Assembly: GCA_963575745.1 (NCBI GenBank)
Contig: CAUYUJ010020615.1
Span: 1,157,736 to 1,221,735, forward strand
Source of the DNA: Prorocentrum cordatum
Taxonomy: Eukaryota > Sar > Dinophyceae > Prorocentrales > Prorocentraceae
Reading direction: 5' to 3'
Length of the DNA: 64,000 bases
Positions 50,741-59,559 of this stretch are shown here, in pieces; the stretch's first letter is position 1; the number at the start of each line of letters is the position of its first letter. The position numbers and the translations under genes were made by a program. A model generated the notes under the pieces. It was given only the letters and a program-made list of their open reading frames with translations. It did not search any database and was not told where the DNA came from.

Positions 50741-50985
50741 CTGCCCCCTCCCCTAGGACCCCAGGGCCTGAACACGTTCACATCCATCGCCCGCCCAGGT
50801 CCCCGCATGTCGATCGCCCAGTGAAAGGTGCCCGAAATCTACACCGAAATCTTTCGCCGAGTTCGTTGGTTCCTTGGCCGACCAAGCGACGTCACGTATA
50901 CATCGAGGTTTTGACTGCAGCGGGAGGACGGGGAAAGCAACGGCAGCAGCAGAGCGCCGCAGCGCCGGTTTCTCGCAGCGCGGGC

Positions 50986-51081
50986 CTGGGCCTCGGTGAA
51001 CGCGGACTTCAGCTTGCCGACCGCGGCCAGCAGCCCCGGGCTCTTGATCAGGCCTTGGCTCACGGATGCCGTCGCCGCCCA
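50986..51081 (-). CDS. candidate internal exon, 96 nt
   Basis: Minus strand: acceptor AAGTTTAG|T, exactly 32 codons (ending GLLAAVGKLKSAFTEAQ), then GCCCAG|GC, a GC-type donor like that of 38339-38485. The peptide looks amphipathic and helical. Unknown protein. Confidence 0.4.
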
Positions 51082-51203
51082 CTAAACTTGGGGGTGAAGA
51101 AAGGTGCACCGTTTGCGCCACCTTCGGGGCCACAACGGGCCCCTTTTCTTGCAACCGCGATCCCTCCCCCATCCATCGTCTTCCCCATTACGGAACGCCC
51201 AAT

Positions 51204-51255
51204 CCTCCTCCTCCTCCTCCTCCTCCTCCTCCTCCTCCTCCTCCTCCTCCTCCTC
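51204..51255. repeat. (CCT)n microsatellite
   Basis: Pure CCT run with CTT ends. Confidence 0.95.
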
Positions 51256-51534
51256 TTCCTCCTCTTCCTCCTTTTCAGCACGCGCAAGCATGGATAAGAT
51301 ATCCGCGGATCTGGCATACTGGAGCAGGCGAGTCCAGCACACGTCGATTACTGCGTGGAAGCGGGACCAGTCGCTAATCCACGCGTTTCCTGTATCCTCT
51401 CGCGTATAGTTTGTTTCCTTCTCCCGCTGTCCCCCCCTGGACTACTCAAATAATCCTGGGTCGATCCTGGGTCCTCTGCCTCCTCCGCCATCCCCCCTCC
51501 CGTCTCCTCTCAAACATCACCACCACTACCGTAG

Positions 51535-51655
51535 TCGTCGTCATCGTGATAGCCATCATCATCGCAATCGTATAAATCATCGTCATTACCATCGCCATCG
51601 CCATCGCTATCGCCATCGCCATCATCATCATCATCATCAGCATCATCGTCATCAT
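51535..51655. repeat. (ATC)n microsatellite, left flank of element 2
   Basis: Interrupted ATC/GCC trinucleotides directly abut B2 of element 2. The same motif resumes at 57972 on the other side of the element. Confidence 0.9.
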
Positions 51656-51838
51656 GGGGCTGCGAGCCTGGCGAGATACACAACCACAGAGCCCTGAGGA
51701 GCCGGTTCAATTTTCCTGGCGAGGCGCCTGCGGAAATCTGTCTTCGAGAACAATGCATAGTCATCGCGATGAGACTGGGAGCGAGAGGCCGAGCACACAA
51801 AATGAGGCACAGCGAAGCCTCCGCTCGAAATGTGTCCC
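51656..51838 (-). repeat. element 2 terminal repeat B2
   Basis: Direct copy of 51973-52155, about 96% identical. Confidence 0.9.
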
Positions 51839-51874
51839 TGCTACATAAGACAATGAAAAGGGTGGCGCGGGTGG

Positions 51875-51972
51875 GAGCCAAAAAGACTGCAGAGCAAAGC
51901 AATGAGCGAACTGAATAAGCGTGGAAGGCGACAAGCTGCTCTCTCTCCCCATGCCCGTGCACGCACTCCTAT
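51875..51972 (-). repeat. element 2 terminal repeat A2
   Basis: Direct copy of 57874-57971 with three differences. Confidence 0.9.
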
Positions 51973-52155
51973 GGGGCTGCGAGCCTGGCGAGATACACAA
52001 CCACAGCGCCCTGAGGAGCCTGTTCAATTTTCCTGGCGAGGCGCCTGCGGAAATCTGTCTTCGAGAACAATGCATAGTCATCGCGACGAGACTGCGAGCG
52101 AGAGGCCGAGCGCACAAAATGAGGCACAGCGAAGCCTCCGCTCGAAACGTGCCCC
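51973..52155 (-). repeat. element 2 terminal repeat B1
   Basis: Contiguous with A2. It starts 25 bp beyond the stop of the methyltransferase-like frame. Confidence 0.9.
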
Positions 52156-52180
52156 AACCCATCACAGCAGTGGATGTGAC

Positions 52181-52936
52181 TCAGGCTTGAAAGAATCTGG
52201 CTCGCAGCGGGGCAACAAGGGCACGGGCTAGCGCACGATTAAGCTGCTGTGGATAGGACTGAGCCGCATGCGTCCACCGTTGGCCACTCGGAGCCGGGCC
52301 TGACATAATAACACGCTTGCAACCCGTTCGGCTATAAACGCCCCTGGTGCCCTGGCATTGCCGCGAAAGCCCCTCGAGATCCTGGACGGGGATGTTTCCG
52401 CACAACAAAGTGGTGGGCTTTTTCCAGGGAGTGCCAAACTGACAGAAATATATCCTCAGAGACGCCACCGAGGGGGAGGAGGCCAGGCGCTGGAACTCTT
52501 GGGTTTTAAACATATAGCTAGCGCAAGGGTTCTCCAGAATCCACGGGGCGCCACCGGCGTTACACTCGCGAATTATAGCAAGGGAAGCTCTACAACGCTT
52601 GTTACCCTCCTTGAGTTTCGCCCAGTCCTTCAAACTGACCTCCCCCCTTGAAAACCCCCACGGCCGCGACGAGGATCGGATGGGTGCCGTGCGAATGCGT
52701 GCAATACTAAAACTGCTGCATGGAGGCGCAATCATCGCCCCGAGACACCGACCGCGTCGAACGTCTGACAGGGGCGTCCTTAGAACGCGGGCGGAGGTGA
52801 GGTCGCCGTGCTCTCCGTGCGCGATCTCCCAGGTCCGCGCCTGGAAGCCAAGTCGTCGCAATGCTCTGGCGACTCCGCCCTGGCCAGCAAAGGTGTCTGC
52901 AACGTAAGTGTCCTGCATCAGCTGCGCTCCGGACAT
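52181..52936 (-). CDS. methyltransferase-like protein of element 2
   Basis: 251 aa from ATG 52936, which overlaps the recombinase stop by about 18 bp. Motif I is DTFAGQGG (14-21). Motif IV is APPCSSFS (70-77) with Cys73. ENP is at 135-137. FCQFGTPWKKPT (164-175) matches the C-X-FG-X-X-W-(R/K)-K-X-T block of element 1, and QSYPQQLNRALARAL (226-240) the C-terminal block. The three motifs fit a cytosine-C5-methyltransferase-like fold with ENP in place of ENV. The ORF is intact although the recombinase upstream is broken. Activity and substrate are inferred only. Confidence 0.68.
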   Translation of the reverse strand: MSGAQLMQDTYVADTFAGQGGVARALRRLGFQARTWEIAHGEHGDLTSARVLRTPLSDVRRGRCLGAMIAPPCSSFSIARIRTAPIRSSSRPWGFSRGEVSLKDWAKLKEGNKRCRASLAIIRECNAGGAPWILENPCASYMFKTQEFQRLASSPSVASLRIYFCQFGTPWKKPTTLLCGNIPVQDLEGLSRQCQGTRGVYSRTGCKRVIMSGPAPSGQRWTHAAQSYPQQLNRALARALVAPLRARFFQA

Positions 52937-54870
52937 GGGAGAGGCGCCAGCTGCGCGTGGAGGGCGATCTCCACGCCGCGAAGCTTGCACTCTCGAAAGT
53001 ACGCCTGAAACACGGTCGAGCGGCGGTGAGACGAGTCGGACAGCTTCACGTGCTTCTGGCAACGAGCCACACTCTCGTTCGACCACGATCGGCTCGCGCT
53101 CACCTCTAATAGGGGGCGCGAGCCTCACGCTCTGTCCACGCTTGGCCCGCTGTGCCGCGTCTAAGGCAAGAGGTCGGGCGCGCCGATCGCCGAAACGGTC
53201 AAGACCACGAACACAGTCGTCCGACGGCGGCTGAGGTGGCACGAGACGCTCCCGAGCCCGTTCCACGCGCCCAACCTCTTCGGCCCGAACGGGCGCCCGG
53301 GGCGCAGCGCCCGCCGGCCCTGCAGCGCCCCTCAGGCGCGGCGCAGCTTCAGGGGGCCCTCGTGTCCGTAGGCCGGGTGGAGGTGGATCCCGCCAGCCAG
53401 CGCCTTCGCCCCAGCGGACGGCTGCAAGCCCTTGAAGAAGCGCGCCTCGAGGTATGACGCGAAAACGGCGTCCACAGCGGCGGCCCCGACGTGCCCCACG
53501 TTCAGGCCCCGCACGGCTGCGAAGGTCTTGAAAACCTCCACCTCGAGGTTGTACTCGGGATGGACCCTGTCCGAGACAACCCGCTTCTCGAGCGGAGTGA
53601 TCCCGTCGCCCTTGGCCCTGGACTTCTTCTCGCGGTAGCTCCAGAGCAGCCGCCCCGAGCGCGCGGCCAGCGTCGCCTCTCGGCGAGCGGCCCGACCGGG
53701 GCCCTCCGACGCGGGCCCAGTGCTGGAGGAGCTCGAGGTGCGCTGCCTCTGAGTGACGCGCTTCTCGACGTAGTCGCCTTTCCCCCTGCGCACGACCTGG
53801 TCGGCCCACTCCTCGAGGGTCTGGCGACGGGGCGGGCCCGGTAGCGGCAGCTCCTCCAGCGGCACGCGCGGCGAGAGCCGCCTCGTCCCCCGAGGTCCTC
53901 TCTCCGCGACGGCGCGGCCCTGCAGCCGCGGCCTTGCCGCTGCCGCCGTCCTCGTCCTCCTCCCAGACGCCGGCCCCGCGATCCGGTCGCCCACGCATGG
54001 CGGCGCCAGCGCGGTAAGGGTTCGCCGGCGCTTCCGTCCGGCACTCATCAGCTTGGGCCCGGGGCGGCCGCGCCCGTCGCACGAAGTCGGGAATGGCCCA
54101 AGCGAGAGACGACGATGCTTTCTCTGAACAGGCACGGGGCGGCTCGTCACCGAAGTTGAGCTCGCTGGGAACCCACCTCACGCGAAGCTTAATATTGCGA
54201 GCCAGCAGGAATCCAGTGAGCTTGCGCAGGACGGTCAGCAGCATGAAGTCCCGGCAGCGGCACCGACTCACAGCCAGCACGACGCCCATGTTGTCGCAGA
54301 GGTGGAGGTGCCTGCGGTTGCCGCCGACGGCGACCTGAGCAAGCCGCCGCGCGGAGGCCAGGAGCGCGCGCGCCTCCAGCAAAGTGATGTGCCCCTGGCG
54401 CCCCCACGTGCCGGCACGGCACACTCGCCAGCCCTCAGGATGGAGGAGGCGAGCCGGCACCTCGGGGAAGCCCTCCACGATGGACCAGCCCTCCTCCAGC
54501 TCCTCCTCCGCGCGCGGCCGCCAGACGCCGTCCTCGAGCACGAACCCGGCGGCTGTCATGGCGGAGTCCCGGGGGGCGATCGGCCCCCCGCGGCGAAAAC
54601 GACCTCGCTCTCGGACTCGCCCGACACTCGCCACATCACGGGGCGACCAGCGCGAGCTCACGATGCCGAAGCCCTCGGGGGACGCGTCGGACGCAGTGAC
54701 GCCCCTGTTCCACGGCAGCCACAAATCGCTCTGCATAAACACCAACAGTCCCAAGAAAGCACCGAACTCCGCCTTGGCCGAGTCCCAAAGCTGGATGTCC
54801 TTCGTGTAAGTGGCGTGCACGAAAGCGTACGAAGCCGCGAAAACAGCCATGGTCTCTCTCTCTCTCTCTT
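52181..54870 (-). CDS. RNase H frame of element 2, open through to the methyltransferase-like domain
   Basis: This frame takes over from the RT frame at the (GA)n tract near 54852-54869, and reads ETMAVFAASYAFVHATYTKD, then RNase H. Counting from an in-frame ATG at 54973, the catalytic carboxylates are Asp96 (TASDASPEG), Glu200 (LLEARALLAS), Asp227 (LCDNMGVV) and Asp276 (NFGDEPPR). After that the frame is open but low-complexity across the recombinase, as in element 1, then enters the methyltransferase-like domain. Confidence 0.7.
52918..54150 (-). pseudogene. tyrosine recombinase of element 2, interrupted by stops
   Basis: It lies in the +1 frame relative to RNase H, as in element 1. The N-terminal domain has RVHPEYNLEVEVFKTFAAVR and DAVFASYLEARFFKGL. 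TGA occurs at 53334-53332 and TAG at 53163-53161, with a further stop before the C-terminus. Between them TRHSGPSVD retains the box II Arg-His and Gly-X-Ser pattern. VARCQKHVKLSDSS corresponds to the Tyr segment (RYEKH in element 1) but has Cys at the nucleophile position. Non-functional as read. Confidence 0.65.
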
Positions 54871-56034
54871 GATCAGGGCGGCATAGGTGCAGTGCCCGAG
54901 GATGCTCTCCACCATCTGCCCGCTGGCTCGCCCACGTTGGAGGAGGTAGAGCAGCCCCCTCTCGATCCTGCACCGGCGCCTCGACGTGAGAAGGGTAGCA
55001 AGCCGCGAGCCATCGAGGTCAACCCCCAGCGCGGAGCCCTTCTCGGTGAAGAGTTCGACTTCGTGGATGTCCAACCCGTTCTCGCCAAAGACCCGAACCT
55101 GCTCAGAGAGCGCGGCGCCCGCCGCGTCGGCGCCCCTGCCCAAGACCCCGAGGTTGTCCACGTAGACGCACCGCCAGAGGTCCGTACCGGGGGCGCCTGT
55201 CTCGAACAAGGCGGACTCCCCGCGATCCGACAGCAGGCGGGCGTGGTGAAGGAGCGGCGCGCTGCCCGAGGGTCCGGTGTTGGCGTTCTGGCAGAAGTAG
55301 AGGCTCCAAGCAAAGCCCATCGGCAAAGGGCGCGCGGCGGGCCACGCTCGGGCGCTCCCTGAGGCCACGTCGCCCTCGACCAGGGGCAGCCCAGCGGGAT
55401 CAACCTCCGCGGCGAGCACGGGCTCGTAGCAGAACATGCGACTCATCCACGGAGGCATGATCACGCGGTGGAAACAGTTCTCCACATCGGCGACGCCGAG
55501 GGCAATGCGAAGTGCGCGAAGAGCACCGCGGCCGAGGTCGCTGGTCAGCTCGGGGTCCTCGTCCACGAAGACCTCGATGGAGGCCCGGCCCTCCGCGGTC
55601 AGGAAGTCGACGTGAGGTGGCTGGGCGAAGCGTTGGTTGGCTGCCCGACCGTCCAAAATTAGTCTCTGCTTGGTCTTACCCTTCTTCCAGACAAAGAAAG
55701 ACCCGATGAAGTCGATGGGTCGCGTGGTGTACCGGAGCACCCCCATGCCATGTAGGCGTCGGATGAACCGGAGGTGCTGACGACGCGATCGACCAAGGCG
55801 AGGATCAGAGTACGGCCGGACGGGTTCCCGCCGCCGCAAGTCCACAAACTCGCTGATGTCACGTAGCATACGCTCTCCACAACACTCCAGAAAAGGGCGC
55901 CCCTGCTGGTCGACCAGGTCGCGCAGACGACGCCCTCCGCCACCAAGGGGATCGGGAAGAGCAGGCGCGAGCCCCGCCCCGGCGGCAGGGCAGCCGACGT
56001 GGGCCGAAACGTCTCGGCGGGAGGGGGGGCCCAT
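54658..56034 (-). CDS. reverse transcriptase of element 2
   Basis: The RT frame is open from 56034. Fingers: FIGSFFVWKKGKTKQRLILD (109-128). Motif A: Asp183 in VADVENCFHR. PMGFAWSLYFCQN (238-250). Motif C YVDN at 291-294, again VDN for the usual DD. Thumb: VESILGHCTYAALIKRERER. From that point the frame leaves the conserved sequence, because RNase H is in another frame beyond the (GA)n tract, so RT-RNase H is broken by a microsatellite-length change. The frame overlaps the ORF1 end by about 175 bp in the +1 frame. Confidence 0.75.
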   Translation of the reverse strand: MGPPSRRDVSAHVGCPAAGAGLAPALPDPLGGGGRRLRDLVDQQGRPFLECCGERMLRDISEFVDLRRREPVRPYSDPRLGRSRRQHLRFIRRLHGMGVLRYTTRPIDFIGSFFVWKKGKTKQRLILDGRAANQRFAQPPHVDFLTAEGRASIEVFVDEDPELTSDLGRGALRALRIALGVADVENCFHRVIMPPWMSRMFCYEPVLAAEVDPAGLPLVEGDVASGSARAWPAARPLPMGFAWSLYFCQNANTGPSGSAPLLHHARLLSDRGESALFETGAPGTDLWRCVYVDNLGVLGRGADAAGAALSEQVRVFGENGLDIHEVELFTEKGSALGVDLDGSRLATLLTSRRRCRIERGLLYLLQRGRASGQMVESILGHCTYAALIKRERERPWLFSRLRTLSCTPLTRRTSSFGTRPRRSSVLSWDCWCLCRAICGCRGTGASLRPTRPPRASAS

Positions 56035-57838
56035 TCCCCCCGCCGCGCTCGCGGGCGGTCATTGGGCCCCAGGGGGGGCGCCACCGCCGCGGCCGCGGCC
56101 CTCTGCGCCACCGCCGCGGCCTCGGCCGCCCCTCCCCCGGGGCCCCCCTGCTGCGCCCCCCTCCGGAGCCTCCTCCTCGCCGGGACTCGGTTGAAGCATG
56201 CGAGCCCGCTGAGCGTCTGCAGCGATCCGCGTCCTCCTCCGCCCCCCCGGTCGCGTACTGGCGCATCTCAGGCGAGAGGGCGTCGACCGCTGCCGTAGCT
56301 CCCCAGAAGTAGCGCGCGGGCTGCCAGATCGGCGCCTTGTCCGTCACCTCGCAAGCGCCGATGATCGTCTGAGTCCGACGGAAGGCCACCTCCACCCCCT
56401 CCAACGCTGGCAGGCTGATCTGGTGGCAGGTGGCCCCTCGGAAGAGGATGTCCACGAGACACCGCATCTCGTGCGTCACGTGATCGGAGCCCTCGATGCG
56501 CCTCTCTCCTGCCCAAGTGGAAACCCACAAGCGCGGGCCCCCCCCGTGCCGCTCCATGTGGCGCATCGCCATGAGCATGGTCGCGAACCCCTGCGGCGGG
56601 AAATCGGGGCCGACCACGCCGTGAAACTCGTGGCAGCACCTGCGGAAGCCCCTGTGCCCGTCATCTTGCTCGTCGTAGTCCAGCCGGAGCTTCCGAGCCT
56701 CGGCGTCGCCGACGGAGGAGGCTGGCGCCTCAGGCTCAGCAGCGCCCTCCCCCAGGATGGTCATCGCGCGGCCCGCCCCCCGCTGGTTCAGGCCAGCCAC
56801 CGGCAGCTCTGCGTCCACCGTGCCGCGCCCGTCGCCCACAAACTGCAGGACGAGGTCCGACCGAATGCTGGTCATCCGATGATATCCGTCGCGGTCCACC
56901 AGAGCATCGTACTTGACCGCCCGCACGTCCCGCGCCTCGAGCGCCACGACGGAGCCCACCCCCCCAATCTCGGACGGCTCGGCCAGCCCCCTCACATGCC
57001 CGTCGACAGGCGGCCCAGGCCCGCGCGGAGGGGGCACCGCGGGAGCCTCGTCGCCCATGGCAGCCCAGCCCGAGGCCGCGGGGCGGCGAGCGAGGCGGCG
57101 TGGAAGTACGCTCCCGCCCAAGAACTCGCCCAGCCCCTCGACCTCGCCGAAGCGCTCCATCTCCCGCTTGGACCGCTGCAGCTCCAGACCAGCCGCCCGC
57201 GTGATCTCTTCGGCTTCTGCGGCGCCCTCTTGGGCCACGGCCTTCAGCTCGCCCTCGGTCAGGGGATGCGGGAACCGATACGCCTGAGCCCCCAGACGAG
57301 GAAACCTCCCGTCCACCAGCGGAAGGTTCGCCCGCTCGAGGCCCTGGGGGTCCGACCCGTCCAAGCACTCCGGGTAGACGACCTCGTCGGGAGTCTGGAG
57401 CTCCGAGTGAGGCCCACCATCGGCCAGGATGCCCGCCTCTCGTGCCCGACGGCGTCCTCGGCACACTGAGCCAGCATTCGAGACCCCGGCATCAGGATAC
57501 TCCAGAACTCCGAGCCCACGGCGGCGAGCGGCGCGATCGCCACTGCGCCGGAAGCGACCGCAGCAGGAGCGGGCCCGCCGACCACACTCCCAGAGACCGC
57601 GCCCCACCGAGCTGTCCTGCCCCCCCCGCGCCGAAGGTCTGCAGCACCGAACGCCAGGGCGAGACGCCAGGCGCTCTCTCCGCCTCGGGCCGCGGGCACA
57701 AAGCTCGATCGCCGCGGGGCACACGCACTCACAGGCACGGCGCGCGGGCTCCTCCGACGTCGCGGGGCGCAGGAGCCAGTGAATCAGCGCATCGTGGCCC
57801 GCCAACAGCAGAAGCTTCTGGAGGGGCCCTCCGGCCAT
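55859..57838 (-). CDS. gag-like ORF1 of element 2
   Basis: About 659 aa from ATG 57838. The frame is open further up into A1, so the start is uncertain. The central region FPPQGFATMLMAMRHMERHG...LWVSTW corresponds to the W-P-P-T-G ... CWKS region of element 1 ORF1. GSDHVTHEMRCLVDILF corresponds to its VSDHETAMKAVEYAV segment. The C-terminus is Gly/Arg/Pro-rich. A different frame at 57740-57490 encodes a hydrophobic stretch (APAAVASGAVAIAPLAAVGS), paralleling the short hydrophobic frame at the same place in element 1. The structural role is inferred from position. Confidence 0.6.
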   Translation of the reverse strand: MAGGPLQKLLLLAGHDALIHWLLRPATSEEPARRACECVCPAAIELCARGPRRRERLASRPGVRCCRPSARGGQDSSVGRGLWECGRRARSCCGRFRRSGDRAARRRGLGVLEYPDAGVSNAGSVCRGRRRAREAGILADGGPHSELQTPDEVVYPECLDGSDPQGLERANLPLVDGRFPRLGAQAYRFPHPLTEGELKAVAQEGAAEAEEITRAAGLELQRSKREMERFGEVEGLGEFLGGSVLPRRLARRPAASGWAAMGDEAPAVPPPRGPGPPVDGHVRGLAEPSEIGGVGSVVALEARDVRAVKYDALVDRDGYHRMTSIRSDLVLQFVGDGRGTVDAELPVAGLNQRGAGRAMTILGEGAAEPEAPASSVGDAEARKLRLDYDEQDDGHRGFRRCCHEFHGVVGPDFPPQGFATMLMAMRHMERHGGGPRLWVSTWAGERRIEGSDHVTHEMRCLVDILFRGATCHQISLPALEGVEVAFRRTQTIIGACEVTDKAPIWQPARYFWGATAAVDALSPEMRQYATGGAEEDADRCRRSAGSHASTESRRGGGSGGGRSRGAPGEGRPRPRRWRRGPRPRRWRPPWGPMTARERGGGNGPPLPPRRFGPRRLPCRRGGARACSSRSPWWRRASSARPGRPAGAPFSGVLWRAYAT

Positions 57839-57873
57839 CAGACCCAGGCCGATGGTCGCAGGCTCAATCCTGT

Positions 57874-57969
57874 GAGCCAAAAAGACTGCAGAGCAAAGCA
57901 ATGAGCGAACTGAATAAGCGTGGAAGGCGACAAGCTGCTCTCTCTCCCATTGCCTGTGCACGCACTCCT

Positions 57970-57971
<2 letters not shown>
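57874..57971 (-). repeat. element 2 terminal repeat A1
   Basis: 5' end of the element. The (ATC)n array begins at the next base. Confidence 0.9.
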
Positions 57972-58060
<89 letters not shown>

Positions 58061-58144
58061 CCATCAGCATCAGCATCATCAATCAGCATCAGCAGCATCG
58101 TCACCATCATCATCATCATCATCATCATCATCAGCATCATCATT

Positions 58145-58178
<34 letters not shown>

Positions 58179-59350
58179 CCATCAGCATCATCAATCAGCA
58201 TCAGCAGCATCGTCACCATTATCATCATCATCAGCATCATCAGTATCATCATCATCATCATCATTATCATCATCATCATTATCATCATCATCATAAGCAG
58301 CATTCTCATCGTCAGCATCACCAGCATCATCATCAGCACCAGCATTAGCATCATCAGCAGCATCATACTCATCATCAGCATCAGCATCATCATAAGACTC
58401 ATCGTCATCAGCATGTTCATCATCATCACCAGCAGCATCAATCATCATCACCATCATCATCATCAACGTCATCGTCGTCAACAGCACCATCATCATCATC
58501 ATTTACATTGTCATCATAAGCGTCATCGCAATCAGCATCAGCACCCCATCATTATCATGGCCAACATCCTCATCATCCTCATCGCCATCGTTATCGACAT
58601 CATCGTCGTCGACATCAGTATCATCATCACTATCATCATAATCATCATAATCATCTTCATCAGGATCCTCAGCAGCAGCAGCAGCAGCAGTAGTATCATC
58701 ATCATCAGCATCATCATCATATTCTGCATCATCATCATCGGCATCGTCATCGTCATCATGATCATCATCAACATCCTCATCGTCATCATCATCGTCCTCA
58801 TCAGCATCATCATCACCGCAAGCGTGTTCATCTTCATCATCTTCATCATCAGCATCATCAGCAGCAGCATCGACATCATCATCACCCTCAGAAGTATCCA
58901 ATCCCTCATTCTCATCATCAGCATCATTGTCATCAGCACCATCACCATCATCACCACAACGCTATCATTATCATCATGATCATCGACATCGTCATCATCA
59001 TAAGGTGCACGAGCATCAGCATCATAATTATTATAATCATCAGCATTCGTTTCATCATCATAATCGGCAGCAACAGCATAATCATCGTCGCCGTCATTGT
59101 CATCATTGTCGTCCTACTCATCATCATCACCACCACCACCATCACCATCACCATCACCAACATCATCAGCATCAGCATCATCATCCTCATCCTCATCCTC
59201 ATCGTCATCGTCATCATCAGCAGCATCATCATCATCACGAGTATCATAATCATCATCATTCTCATCATCATCATCGTCATCATCATCGTCGTCATCGTCG
59301 TCATCGTTATCGTCATCTTCGTCGTCATCGTCAACGTCATCGTCACCAGC
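57972..59350. repeat. long (ATC)n array
   Basis: About 1.4 kb of ATC/AGC/GTC trinucleotides, increasingly interrupted toward higher coordinates. Ser-, His-, Met- and Asp-rich frames on both strands are artefacts. Confidence 0.95.
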
Positions 59351-59446
59351 GCAGGGGTCCAGCATCATCGCCACCATTTTTATCATGATCGCATCAATCA
59401 CCTTCTCCATCGTCGTCATCACCATCCTCATCCCCCCAGATCGGGC

Positions 59447-59549
59447 CTATCAACAAAACCACGGGGGCGCCCCACTTCGACCACGGAAATTCGCCCTTCT
59501 CGGGGATGTTGTAGTGCATGTCCGCTGCCCCAGCTGACGCCGGGCGTCC
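59447..59549 (-). CDS. candidate internal exon, ~103 nt
   Basis: The minus-strand frame contains ADMHYNIPEKGEFPWSKWGA and then PVVLLIG, clearly non-repetitive. A possible acceptor is GCATAG|G at 59551-59550 and a possible donor ATAG|GC at 59447/59446, again of GC type. The (ATC)n array follows downstream. The family is not recognised. Confidence 0.45.
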
Positions 59550-59559
59550 CTATGCTGAT

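Larger units (their letters stand above)
51656..57971 (-). mobile_element. element 2: YR retrotransposon with split direct repeats and a methyltransferase-like ORF, partly decayed
   Basis: Minus-strand order: A1 (57971-57874), ORF1, RT, RNase H, recombinase, methyltransferase-like frame, B1 (52155-51973), A2 (51972-51875), spacer, B2 (51838-51656). A1 and A2 differ at 3 of 98 positions; B1 and B2 at about 7 of ~183. The architecture equals element 1, though the sequences are too diverged for the same family. Both ends are set in (ATC)n DNA, showing insertion into a trinucleotide array with no visible target duplication. Confidence 0.88.

Noticed and set aside
57838-59346. His-, Met-, Ser- and Asp-rich ORFs of 100-280 codons
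   Set aside because: Direct translation of the ATC array.
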